Assembly (NCBI GenBank): GCA_018105865.1
Contig: CM030866.1
Location: 3,842,951-3,906,950 of the forward strand
Reading direction: 5' to 3'
DNA from: Metaphire vulgaris
Lineage: Eukaryota; Annelida; Clitellata; Crassiclitellata; Megascolecidae
Length of the DNA stretch: 64,000 bases
Notes under the pieces: generated by a model
Database searches by the model: none
The model's input: only the letters and a program-made list of their open reading frames with translations
Told to the model about the DNA's origin: nothing
Shown here: one piece after another, positions 1 to 13,597 of the stretch
Layout of the letters: each line of letters starts with the position of its first letter
How positions within the stretch are numbered: position 1 is the first letter of the stretch
Program-made: the position numbers and the translations under genes

Positions 1-22
1 CCGTCCAAATTGTTCCTTACGA

Positions 23-349
23 CCAGTGGCGTATAGCAATATGATCGAGGACCCTTGGCGAAAAACGGGCAGGGGGCCCTTTTCAGAGACATCATTTCAC
101 TGTTTTTCAGGGGGGCAAGACGCTTTCGACCTGATAAGTTTGCAAAAAAGTTGACGACCTTTTTTGGGCTTGTCGTTCATTTTCTGCGAATCAATCCCCC
201 CTCCTTTAGGGGTTGATGACCTTTTTTGCTTTTCAGTCTTTTTACCTATTATTTAGCTAATTAACATTTGTGGCTCGGGTCGGGGGCCCTTTGCAGGTCG
301 GGGGCCCTTGGCATTTGGTCAGGTTGTCCATGTAGCTGCTACGCCTCTG
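23..349 (+). mobile_element. hAT-type MITE, CAGTGGCGTAGC family (copy 1)
   Basis: Starts CAGTGGCGTA and ends TACGCCTCTG. Flanking 8-mers CTTACGAC (15-22) and CTTAAGAC (350-357) differ at one base, fitting an 8-bp target-site duplication. Interior is GGGCCC-rich and shares wording with copies at 5.7 and 7.3 kb (CCCTTGGCGAAAAACGG). Confidence 0.75.
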
Positions 350-701
350 CTTAAGACCGCCACTGCCTTAGCACTAAGAATTTTTTCCCATGGTTCCGCC
401 TTTTTCTTACAGAGCTTTAAGAAGGCAGGCACGATTAAGCCCCCATGCTTTTCAAAAAATCGCGCCTCGCTGAAGCGAGCGTGGATAGTAGATACATGGG
501 TGTCCGGGGGTGTACAAGGGGTGCAATGACACCACCCCTGGAAAATTTGTGAATTTATGAAAAACGTAAATTTTCTTGTTTCTTTCGCCACATGACCATG
601 TTTTGCATCCCCCGCCTGGAAATTTTTTCATTTATTTCGTCACGAGACCCTGCTTTGAATTTCCTGGAAAAATTTTGCGGACGCCCATGAGTAGATAGGC
701 C

Positions 702-890
702 CAGTGTTTATGCTAGGCCTGTTTTTTGGAGAATTCCCCCTCCTCCAAAGTTTTAAAATCCCCCCCCCGAATTTTTTTTTGTATATGTTGGCTTGGGGAT
801 GGAAATCCCCCCAAAGCGTGGAGAGACAAATCTTGTCCCCCAAACATTTCACCACCACCCCCAATGTCATGGTGGCTAGTATAAACACTG
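702..890. mobile_element. hAT-type MITE, CAGTGTTTAT family (copy 1)
   Basis: Begins CAGTGTTTATGCTAG and ends CTAGTATAAACACTG. Flanks GATAGGCC (694-701) and GATAGGCT (891-898) are an 8-bp duplication with one mismatch. Inserted just left of netrin-like exon 5. Confidence 0.78.
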
Positions 891-904
891 GATAGGCTAC
901 TGAC

Positions 905-4642
<3,738 letters not shown>

Positions 4643-5389
4643 GTGCGACCGAACAATTCGTGCTGGCAGCAGGCAAACAAAGATTCGTATAAAAAGAAGA
4701 AAAATTCTTGATGAATGCTTGGTTTTAAATTTAAATTCGCCAGAACAAGAAAGAACTCCTCGAAGGAAACGACTTCCGACTCGACAGACGTTTATACGAC
4801 ACGAAGTAGTCCTAGTTTGAGTCTTTGAGACACTATATAGGCTAAGTGATCCCTTTGGTCTGAGATGATTTGGGGCCTAAGAGATCCTTTCTCTAAATAT
4901 AGGCCTACTAAATCTAAATTAATTGTGCTCGCTTATTATCGAAGTGACAGTCTCCCGAATATGTCCCAAAAATCTTCAAACAATTCTACAGAACTCAATT
5001 CTAACTCATGCGCCGCATTTCAATGCACTATATAGATGCTAGAAATTTGACGTGCAGAGAAAGTTGCGTTCAACAACAGTTACTGTCGTCTGCGCAAGAA
5101 GAGTGCAGACCCTATGTAGAGGCCTGTAGAATTGAAAACGAGGCTAATCGATCCACTGTGTTTGTGTGCGGCGTGTCCCTGATGACTAAGGCCAGGAGAG
5201 GCTGCGTTTTAACGAGTGAGACCCGATAGGTTGTAGGCATATCCAATCGATAGAAGATCAATTTCAAACTCATGTGCGTTTTCATCGATCAATTTTAATG
5301 GCAAGTTAAAAATTTGCGAGATTCAATATACGAGCACAGGGCTGTGCTAACATTGGCACAGATAACATGGACTTCCATTCTGGTCTCCT
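4643..5389. other. Upstream region of the netrin-like gene
   Basis: Non-repetitive, moderately AT-rich. A 73-codon open frame on the plus strand (5008-5229) has no recognisable similarity. Likely holds promoter/5' UTR; no confident motif seen. Confidence 0.3.
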
Positions 5390-5572
5390 AGGTGGCGGCT
5401 CCAGGATTTGGCAAGTGGGGGGCCGTTAGGGTGGCAACTTCTAATCATGGGGGCAAACCATTTGTTGTTAGGTAAGTAGTATTAAGTATAGGGTCCCAAC
5501 AGGGGTCCACTGGGGGGCCAGGCACTTATTAGGGGGCACGAGCTCCCGGGCCCCCCTGTGGAGCCGCCACTG
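5390..5572 (+). mobile_element. hAT-type MITE, CAGTGGCGGCTC family (copy 2)
   Basis: Family core CCAGGATTTGGCAAGTG and GGAGCCGCCACTG end. Left terminus slightly degraded (AGGTGGCGG). No clear target duplication left. Confidence 0.7.
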
Positions 5573-5715
5573 CCGGCTGATCATTGCACTTCGGCTATAA
5601 CCATTTCAACGCTAAATTAATTTCGCACGAATGCGCTATAGAAATTCACGAGAATTACTTGATCTTACTTACTTTCTTCCAGTGGCGCAATATTCCAGAA
5701 TAGCGAAGGGATACT

Positions 5716-5958
5716 CAGTTGCCGCAGTGGCGTAGCAATTTGTTTGGGGGTCCTTGGCGAAAAACGGTCAGAGGGCCCTTTCTGCTTCTTTAGCGATCTC
5801 TTATCAAACGTAAATGCCAGATGGCAGTGATGCGGTCTTTCACACTGGACCCTTTTAGAGGGTCGGGTGACTCGGGTCGGGGGCCCTTCGCAGGTCGGAG
5901 GGGGCGACGGGGACCCTTGGCATTTGGCCAGGCTGTCCATATAGCTGCTACGCCTCTG
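5716..5958 (+). mobile_element. MITE, CAGTGGCGTAGC family (copy 2), left border of satellite island 1
   Basis: CAGTGGCGTAGC at 5725 and CTACGCCTCTG at the right end. The left end carries an extra CAGTTGCCG. Outer flank GGGATACT (5708-5715) resembles the outer flank of copy 3, and inner flank AATTTCAT (5959-5966) resembles the inner flank of copy 3. Confidence 0.75.
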
Positions 5959-7337
5959 AATTTCATTTAGTTGATGTCTCTCGTTCTCGTACAGTCAATG
6001 GCGTTAGTGGGTAGTATGAAATGGCTGGGTGTGCTCTATTTCGAACCTGTAGATTGAAATTGATAATGATATTATTGACTATTCTTGCAGAGTTAAAGCA
6101 ACGAAGATGGAACAAGAGGAAAATGTGAATTTTGTCTGAGAATTTCTTCAAATCGATTAGATTTCTACATATCTAGGGCCTATATATACCTTCTATTCAA
6201 CAGGCCTTCAATAGGCTTCTCTCACAGAGCGAATAATTATTATAAAACTTGTTTTTGATGTCTATAAAACCTGCTGTAGGCCTATAATGAAAAAGATATC
6301 CACGGCTCTTCCCTTGAGATCGCACTGTAGGCCTTCTGCAAGACATTCGCCAGGACTTTCATTTAGTTGATCTCCTCGTTCGCGCCAGTCAATGGCGTTA
6401 GTGAGTGTTTATTCTAGCCACCTTGACATTGGGGGGTGAACTGTTTGGGGTTGATTTGTCTCTCCACGCTTTTTTTTGGGGGGGGGGTTTCCATCCCCAA
6501 GCCAACATATACAAATTTTTAGGGGGAATTTTAAAACTTGGTGAGGGGAATCCCCCCAAACAGGCCTAGAATAAACACTGAGTGTGTGTTGTATGAAATG
6601 GCTGGGTGTGCTCCAGTTCGAACCCTGTAGATCTAAATTGAGAAAGATATTATTGATTATTCTTGCAAATTTGAAAGCAATGAAGAAGGAACAAGAGGAA
6701 AATGTAGATTTTGTCGGAGAATTTTTTCAAAGCGATTGGATTTTTTTATATCAAGGCCCAATATATAAACGCGATTCAACAGGTCTTCAATTGGCTTCTC
6801 TCACACAGCGAATTATAATTATAAAACTTGTTTTTGATGTCTATAAGACCTGTTGAATAATGAACCAGATACACTGTATCTTAATACGCGTCTTTTCCCT
6901 CGACTACCCTACTAGCCATTCCCCAAGATATTCGGCAGGACTTTCATTTAGCTGATGTCTCTCGTTCTCGTACAGTCAATGCATGGCGTTAGTGTGTAGT
7001 ATGAAATGGCTTGGAGTGCTCTATTTCGAACCCTGTAGATCGAAATTGAGAATGATATCATTCATTATTCTTGCAAAGCTTAAAGCAGTGAAGAAGGAAC
7101 AAGAGGAAGATGTGGATTTTGTTGGATAATTTCTTCAAATCGATTAGATTTTTTGATATCAAGGCCCAATAAACCCTCTATTCAAAAGCCTTCAATAGGC
7201 TTCTTCACAGCGATTTAATTATAAAACTGGTTTTTGATGTCTATAAAACCTGTTGTATAATTAACCAGATATCTTAATACCCTCTTCCCTCATTCGCCCT
7301 ACTAGCCATTCCACAAGATATTCGGAAGGACTTTCAT
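5959..7337 (+). repeat. Satellite island 1: three ~400-base tandem monomers
   Basis: Monomers begin at TTCATTTAGTTGATGTCTC (about 5961, 6358, 6943) and share GTTCTCGTACAGTCAATGG, GAAATGGCTGG, CAAATCGATTAGATTT and AAACTTGTTTTTGATGTCTA. The second monomer is interrupted by a CAGTGTTTAT MITE. Open frames are short and inconsistent, so it looks non-coding. Confidence 0.9.
6404..6580. mobile_element. MITE, CAGTGTTTAT family (copy 2), inside satellite monomer 2
   Basis: AGTGTTTATTCTAGCC to GGCCTAGAATAAACACTG. It splits the satellite phrase GGCGTTAGTG / GTATGAAATGG, so insertion followed satellite spread. Confidence 0.75.
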
Positions 7338-7558
7338 CAGTGGCGTAGCAATATGCTTGGTGGCCCTTGGCGAAAAACGGGCAGAGGGCCCTTTCTGCTA
7401 CTTTAGAGATCTCTTATCAAACGTAAATCCAGATGCGGTCTTGCACACTGGACCCTATTAGAGGGTCGGGTGACTCGGGTAGGGGGCCCTTCGCAGGTTG
7501 GGGGCGACGGGGACCCTTGGCATTTGGCCAGGTTGTCCATATAGCTGCTACCCCTCTG
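7338..7558 (+). mobile_element. MITE, CAGTGGCGTAGC family (copy 3), right border of satellite island 1
   Basis: Same family and orientation as the left border copy. Inner flank ACTTTCAT (7330-7337) is a satellite phrase; outer flank GGGATACA (7559-7566). Confidence 0.75.
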
Positions 7559-7686
7559 GGGATACAGTACTTCCACATGTTTCTGCCAAAGTGCCTTAAC
7601 AAAACAGATTGTCGTCTCAAACGCTTGAAAGTCTTACTGTCTGGTGCGTTTTCCTCGATCTAATGCTACCTCGACCCGACCCCAAC

Positions 7687-7861
7687 CAGTGGCGGCTCCA
7701 CCGGGAGGGCCAGGGGGCCCGTGCCCCTATTGAGTGTCTGCCCCCCAGTTGGGACCCTATACTTAATGCTACATACATTAAACAACAAATGGTTGGCCCC
7801 CATGATTAGAAGTTGCCACCCCAACGGCTCCCCCACTTGCCAAGTCCTAGAGCCGCCACTG
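7687..7861 (-). mobile_element. hAT-type MITE, CAGTGGCGGCTC family (copy 3)
   Basis: Reverse orientation to copies 1-2. Flanks ACCCCAAC (7679-7686) and CCCCCAAC (7862-7869) match at 7 of 8 bases. Confidence 0.8.
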
Positions 7862-8434
7862 CCCCCAACCACTCGCCGGTTTTGGACGAATCTCACGACC
7901 GGTCTCAATCCTAGTTACGCCAATGATTGAAATGTCAATATTCTGCTTTGTAGGACCTATTCCACGTTCCTTGGGCAAAGTGCAGACCGACAATAGATTT
8001 CACTTAATTTTTGTGGTAGAAGCAGTGCAACCATTTCTGGGAGGACACCCCCAACCCAATCAATGGAGCAATCACCTCTGGCTTTGTTCTCTGAAATTTT
8101 AAGAAAATCTCTCTACAGTTCCAAAAAGATCTCAATGCAGGGGACAGATTCATCTATGGTAGCCATCGCTTCTATATTGTGATGTTACTGTAAACACTGT
8201 AGACCGATTTCTGTTATCAGATAACTATGTGTTACCAAGAATTCCACAAAGTGAATTTGAAAACTGATTACATTGTGGAAAATGCCCCAAAATGATAAAA
8301 CTGTGAACGTTAGAAGGGAACAAGCCAGAAGATTGCATGCAGCATGAGACAGGTTTTGAGGACTGTATCACCTGACCAAGGACATAAGGCCAAAATCAAG
8401 ACGAAGGCCAGGCCATAACTTAAATAATAACATA
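7862..8434. other. Intergenic, no gene seen
   Basis: No exon-like open frame, tandem array or recognisable element found. Confidence 0.4.
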
Positions 8435-8608
8435 CAGTAGAACCTCGTTATATCGAACTCACTTATATCGAATCCCGCTTATATCGAAGTTTGAGCGCCG
8501 GTCCCGCCAAAGCATTGCTAATGATACAGGTATCGGATATAACAAACCTCGGATATTTTGAAGCATTTATCACGGTCCCTTGAGCTTCGATATAACGAGG
8601 TTCTACTG
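8435..8608. mobile_element. Tc1/mariner (pogo/Tigger-like) MITE, copy 1
   Basis: 174 bases, CAGTAGAACCTCGTTATATC to GATATAACGAGGTTCTACTG, flanked by TA on both sides. A near-identical 174-base copy is at 18551. Confidence 0.85.
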
Positions 8609-8891
8609 TACACTGTAGATAAATACACAAAAGGACACATCTTCGTGCAATTAAGTAATCGAGTTTATTGTTAAATAAATGTATTCAGAACTTCACAGAG
8701 TTCATTCTTTCTACTGAAAGCCTACACATCAAAGCTTAATTAAATTTATCCAACTGCAACGCAATAATAATCAATACAAACTCTTAGCTATTGAATGTTA
8801 GGCTAAACAAATAGTTTCTTCTACAACAAGAACGATACTTTTTGAACTAAAGAACTAAACAGCTCAAATGCTGAAAAATTAAATGACAGGG

Positions 8892-9325
8892 GCCGTCCAT
8901 AAAGTACGTCACACTTTTTTCGGCCATTTTGACAACTCCCCTGTAACAGTTACAAATCTTGGACCCACCCCCAAAAGGTCACAAATCTGAGACCGTCCTT
9001 TATAGAGTCGTCCAAAAACTTTGTTATGCAGGTTTTCTATTTTACATATTCAAGTTTCTCGTTCAATTTTCTGCAGCAAAATATTTAATCTCCGAAAATG
9101 ATAACGAATATAAACGAGACCTAAAATTCAATGTATCTCAGGCAAACGAGTGCTAATGAGCAATTATAAGCATTTTTACTACAGTTCCTATCATGTATCT
9201 TTAAGGTTATATTCATACTTAAAGTATGATGTCACTCTGGTTCTTACCCTCCTCTCCCTGTCACAAACTGTTACACTATCTCAGCCCCCCCTTCCCTTGA
9301 GCATGACGTACCTTGTGGCCGGCCT
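8892..9325. mobile_element. Inverted-repeat element with GCCGTCCATAAAGTACGTCA ends
   Basis: The right end (TGACGTACCTTGTGGCCGGC) mirrors the left. The interior lacks a gene. This terminal wording recurs widely in animal DNA transposons; superfamily not assigned. It lies downstream of the pyruvate kinase stop, perhaps in its 3' UTR. Confidence 0.55.
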
Positions 9326-9527
9326 CAAAACAGATCAATAGGATTAACACAATACACAGAAAATCAAACAAGTAGTCAATGGTCCCAACGAAAATAGTTA
9401 CTTAACGGAAATTAATACTTTACAAACTATGTAAAGAGAATGCGGACAATAGCGCTAAACTGAAGCAAAAAAATGGCAAAGAATGTTCGCAGTGTTCATT
9501 AGAATTGGCTTTCAGAAAACTTCTAGC

Positions 9528-11265
9528 TCAATCATCCCCGGCGCCTTGGTCTTCGGGCTTGGTCGACATGATCGCGATCTTCTTCTGGCGTTCCGGAGTC
9601 TTGATGATCCTGATGGTGTTGGTGAACCCGGCGCCCGAGCGCCACCCGGTAACCACGACGATCGGAGCGCCGGCCTTCAGCAGGTGGCAGTCGTATCCGG
9701 TCTCGATGGCGGCGCTGATCCGGAGGTCCATGTCCTCGGTCCAGTCGGCCACTCTCGACTCCTTGTAGTGTATCGGAAAGACGCCGCGGTGCAGGTGCAG
9801 CTGGCGCGAAGTCTGCGCGTCGCGGCTCACGGCGAGGATCGGGCATCTCGGCCGGTATGCGGCCATCAGCTGGGCTGATCTCCCGGTGGTGGTTATGGTG
9901 ATGATGGCAGCGGCCAAGCAGTTGATGGACGCCTCGACGGCGGCGAGGGCGGTCGTGTGGGTGATGTCGGTCGGCCGCGGCGTCAGAAGGCGCAGCTCCT
10001 CGAACAGCTGCTTGTGGTAGACGGCAGACTCCGCCTCTCGCGAGATGTTGTGCATCACCTCGACCGCCTGCAGTGGATAAGAACCCTTTGCCGTCTCGCC
10101 AGAAAGCATGACGCAGTCGGCTCCGTCAAGTATGGCATTCGCGACGTCGCCGCTTTCCGCTCGGGTCGGTCTCGGCTTCTTCACCATGCTCTCCAGCATC
10201 TGGGTGGCACAGATGACCGACTTCCCGGCACGGTTGCAGCGGCCAATCATCATCTTCTGCGCCAGGAAGACCTTCTCTGTCGGAATCTCGATTCCGAGGT
10301 CGCCGCGGGCGACCATGACCCCGTCGGCCGCCTCCAGAATCTCGTCGAATCTCTTCACTCCCTCGTGATTCTCGATCTTGGCGATGATCTTGATGTTCTT
10401 GCCCGCGTCTCCGAGAACCTGACGGATGCTTCTGATCCCGTCTCCGCTACGGATGAACGAAGCGAAGACAATGTCAACTCCCATTTCCACTCCGAATTTC
10501 AAGTCGAGCTTGTCTCTTTCCGAGACGGCGGGCAGATCAACCGGAGTTCCAGGCAAGTTGCAACCCTTCTTACTCCCCAACTGCCCTCCATTTTCCACCT
10601 TGCACTTCAGAAAGTCAGCGCCCTTCTCAAGAACGATGAGGGAAATCAGCCCATCGTCGATGTAGACATTCTTTCCCACGTCGACAACTTTGACGATATT
10701 CTCGTAGTCAACCCAGATGTTCTTGGCATCAACCGCTTCCTTGAATTCGTCTTTCGTCGTTATAGTAACTTCCTCACCGGCGACCAGGTCGACCTCGGCA
10801 TTGACACCGGCTTTGAGAATTCCGGTTCTGATTTCCGGCCCTTTGTGTCAAGCGCGACGGCAACCGGACGAGTGCCGAGAGCCGCCGCCGCGGACGTTCT
10901 CGATGGACTCGGTGATAGTCGTGAGTTCCGTGGGAGAAATTCAGCCTGGCGACGTTCATACCTGCCCCGATCATCTTCCTCAGCATCTCGACCGATCGGC
11001 AAGATGGACCGATGGTACAGATGATGCCGGACATGCGGTGGACGCTTGGCGGCGAGTCGATGTCGAGTTCGCAGAGCGACTCGAGATGAGACCCAGCGTA
11101 GGCCGACACCAGTTGCTGCTCGTAACCATGGGATGAAAACGTCATTCCACTGGTCCAGCTTGGTACGTGGAGCGCACTGGAACCTGATGTTGATCCAGAA
11201 CCGTGACTCGGAACAGACAAGCCGGCCGCCGCTCCCGAATCCCCTTTTGCAAGCTGCTGGGCCAT
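9528..11265 (-). CDS. PKM: Pyruvate kinase (three apparent frame breaks)
   Basis: Last step of glycolysis: phosphoenolpyruvate plus ADP to pyruvate plus ATP, in the cytosol, as a tetramer. The coding part is one exon. A splice acceptor (ATGCAG) ends at 11269, three bases before ATG 11265, so at least one exon lies upstream. Visible landmarks in order: CTIGPSC and NFSHGTH in the N-terminal TIM-barrel region, the B-domain (VDDGLISL equivalent is IDDGLISL), DLPAVSERD, the catalytic KIENHEG lysine and glutamate, [18 protein letters not shown] and CATQMLESM, then the C-domain with [11 protein letters not shown]. The reading frame changes near 10912, 10889 and 10839, all within about 75 bases between HGTH and DTKG. 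Everything else is intact and highly conserved, so base-calling or assembly indels are more likely than gene death, but a recent pseudogene is not excluded. Confidence 0.93.
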
Positions 11266-11268
11266 GTT

Positions 11269-12429
11269 CTGCATAAAAATTTTACATAAAAATATACGTT
11301 TCTAAAACCTTAAAATTTGCCTGAAATATATCTAATGTAACAAATATAAAATTCTTGGATAATATCTGAAAGAAATGCAAATTGGAATAACTGAGATCAA
11401 GAATTACAATAAATCAATACATTGCTAGGTGATAATGATAAAACATTGAATGCATGATACTGATTCTGTAAATCAACAAAATATCATAACCAGAATGTTG
11501 CAAGACTTTTCAAAATGCAGAGTACTAAAACTCGACCCCACCTTTTTGGCAAAAACGGTCGCCATAATTTTTCAGGTGGGGGTTAACCATTATAGGAGTG
11601 GGTAACCCAACGCTCATGGCTGCTGCTGCCAATGAATATAATATACCGAAAACTGCTTAAATAAATTAATATAATATAATAAATGAGCGAAAAACGTTCT
11701 TTGTGGTAAAAGATAACTAAAATCTATCCAACGTATAAGCATTTATATAGCGCCTTGCTATGCATGCTGAAACTCGGATGTGGAACGTTCATTGGATCCC
11801 CAACATTTTATCACAATTCCAAACCAGCATGGGCAATGGAAAGCATTACCAGACACCAACCACCACGCCCCCTGCCATTCCCTCCAGGCCCCATCACCTG
11901 TCATATCTTATTTCGCTCACTGATAACAAAGCGGATAATGTCAAGGGTTATCGGAAGAATTCCTGTTTACCTGCAAAGAATTCGTCTTTTTCAGAGTATT
12001 TCCTTTAAAACAAAACTCTTAACCCTGCTGCTGCTGTTGTTGTTGATGGTTTGTCCCGTTATCTTCGACACAACAAAGGACCAAGGACGAACAGAGGTCA
12101 GCGCTGTTGGTTTCGTGGTTGACCCGGAAATCTACTTCCGGGGCTCAGACATTTGGGCGAATAAGTAAGTCACAATCGCTGAGGTCAGTCTTCCACTGAT
12201 TCTGAGGATATTTCGTCGAATTCACATGATTAATCACTGTCATAGACGCTAAATGTAGTGATATTATTATCTCTAGTCAGAGAGGACTACGAGAGAGAGA
12301 GAGAGAGAGAATAATGCATATAGAGAAAAATAGTTAGTATTAGAGAAAAACTTGTGAAATGATGTTTAGTGTTTACACTTCTTTTTCGCTGCTTCGCTCT
12401 CTAGAATGAATAGCAATAGTGGCCTTTAC
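11269..12429. other. Pyruvate kinase upstream intron or intergenic DNA
   Basis: AT-rich, no conserved open frame. Near 12130-12140 ACTTCCGGGG is an ETS-like motif, and 12165-12170 (GTAAGT) is a strong plus-strand donor, which could end an RBM12 5' UTR exon. A (GA)9 run is at 12293-12310. Confidence 0.3.
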
Positions 12430-12585
12430 CTTTCGGCGTCTAGTCTCAGGCATAGGCCGTCTGGCTTGCACCGGTAGTTGTTTATTTCCAGCACTGCTCC
12501 GGCTGCAGACGCTATAAATTCCCCCTCGTTGAATCTGGCGGAGGTCCCTGCAGCTAATGCCAAAGGCTGCAGTGATCCTGAGCAT
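12430..12585 (-). CDS. Candidate upstream coding exon for pyruvate kinase
   Basis: An ATG at 12585 opens 52 codons that end exactly at a GTAAAG donor after 12430. Joining this to the acceptor at 11269 keeps phase 0 and runs into the pyruvate kinase frame (RRRK, then NMAQQL). The segment is rich in Arg and Ser with almost no acidic residues early on, like a mitochondrial presequence. A different frame of the same interval also reads open. No family match is recognised, so this is an inference from splice geometry only. It might instead be 5' UTR. Confidence 0.3.
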
Positions 12586-13140
12586 CGTTTCGCTCGTAGA
12601 ATGAATTCAAGTGTCAATCAAATCAGTGGAACAATGTCTTTATTTAATCACTTAAAATGTTTTGTACAATGCCGGCATTTTTATCACGATAAACGCCTAC
12701 TGAAAACAAAGCCGTTAAAGCTACGGATTTTGGATTTTTTGGCGGAAACCACACATAGCCATGCGCTCCGAATATATCCACTTTTCAGCTGTCCTAGAAC
12801 TTCCTAGAAATGCAGCCTCCTAGTACCCAAAATATGCGCTATAAAATGTGTTGATATTCTGCCGGAAGTGGATTCGAGTTTCTAAGTATTGTTTGATTTT
12901 CTGAATAAAATCATAAATTTACTTCTAATACTATAATTTTGAAGGATCATTGCAGACATTTCGTCATACTTGTTTTTGTGTCGTAGGATATAAGACAATG
13001 TTTGAAGGTTTTGGACGTTTTGCTACTAATTGATTCACGTGTACATTGTTTACATTGGCGCCAATTTTGATGCCTCTCTAGCCAACTACTGCACCATCCC
13101 TCTACTGGGGTCCGGATAACGGGAAAGAACCGATTAATCA

Positions 13141-13300
13141 ATCAATCAATCAATCAATCAATAAACTTCTATGGCGCCACTATCATAATGCCCAGGGTAT
13201 CAGCCGATGGCGCACCAAATCCTATAGAATTAGAGCCAGGTCAATCCGGAAGATCAGTCAGAATCTCCTAATACTACAGATTCCAGAGATTCAAATTTGG
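13141..13300. repeat. SINE-like repeat with (TCAA)n end
   Basis: (ATCA)n run, then AATAAACTTCTATGGCGCCA and CATAATGCCC, then GCCAGGTCAATCCGGAA. The same wording appears at 20272-20385 and 56880-56960, and a relative next to ATT arrays at 21483, 31979 and 50226. Confidence 0.55.
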
Positions 13301-13597
13301 TCAATTGAGCTGGAGTACTTAATAACAAGAACTCAGTTTTTGATTAATCTAAAAGATGCTTATTTGAATCCATCCATGACTGAATAAATAAAATAATGAA
13401 TAAATAAAGATCTGGTGAATCGCTATAGTGCTTTAGATTTTGGCCGACGTAGCATAAGATCGATCATTATGTGTGTGCCTTTCACATGTGTTATTATTAC
13501 TGACTTATTATTGAGTTATTATTATTAACTTGTTATTATTAACTTAATAGGCTCGATTTGTCATTTTAGGTTCAAATAAAAAGCAAAAGTTGAAACT

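Noticed and set aside
5008..5229. 73-codon cysteine-containing frame upstream of the netrin-like gene
   Set aside because: No signal peptide, family pattern or splice context; length is within chance for this region.
5961..7337. A short conserved peptide frame in satellite monomers
   Set aside because: Frames differ between monomers and are broken by stops, so conservation reflects the DNA repeat and not protein coding.
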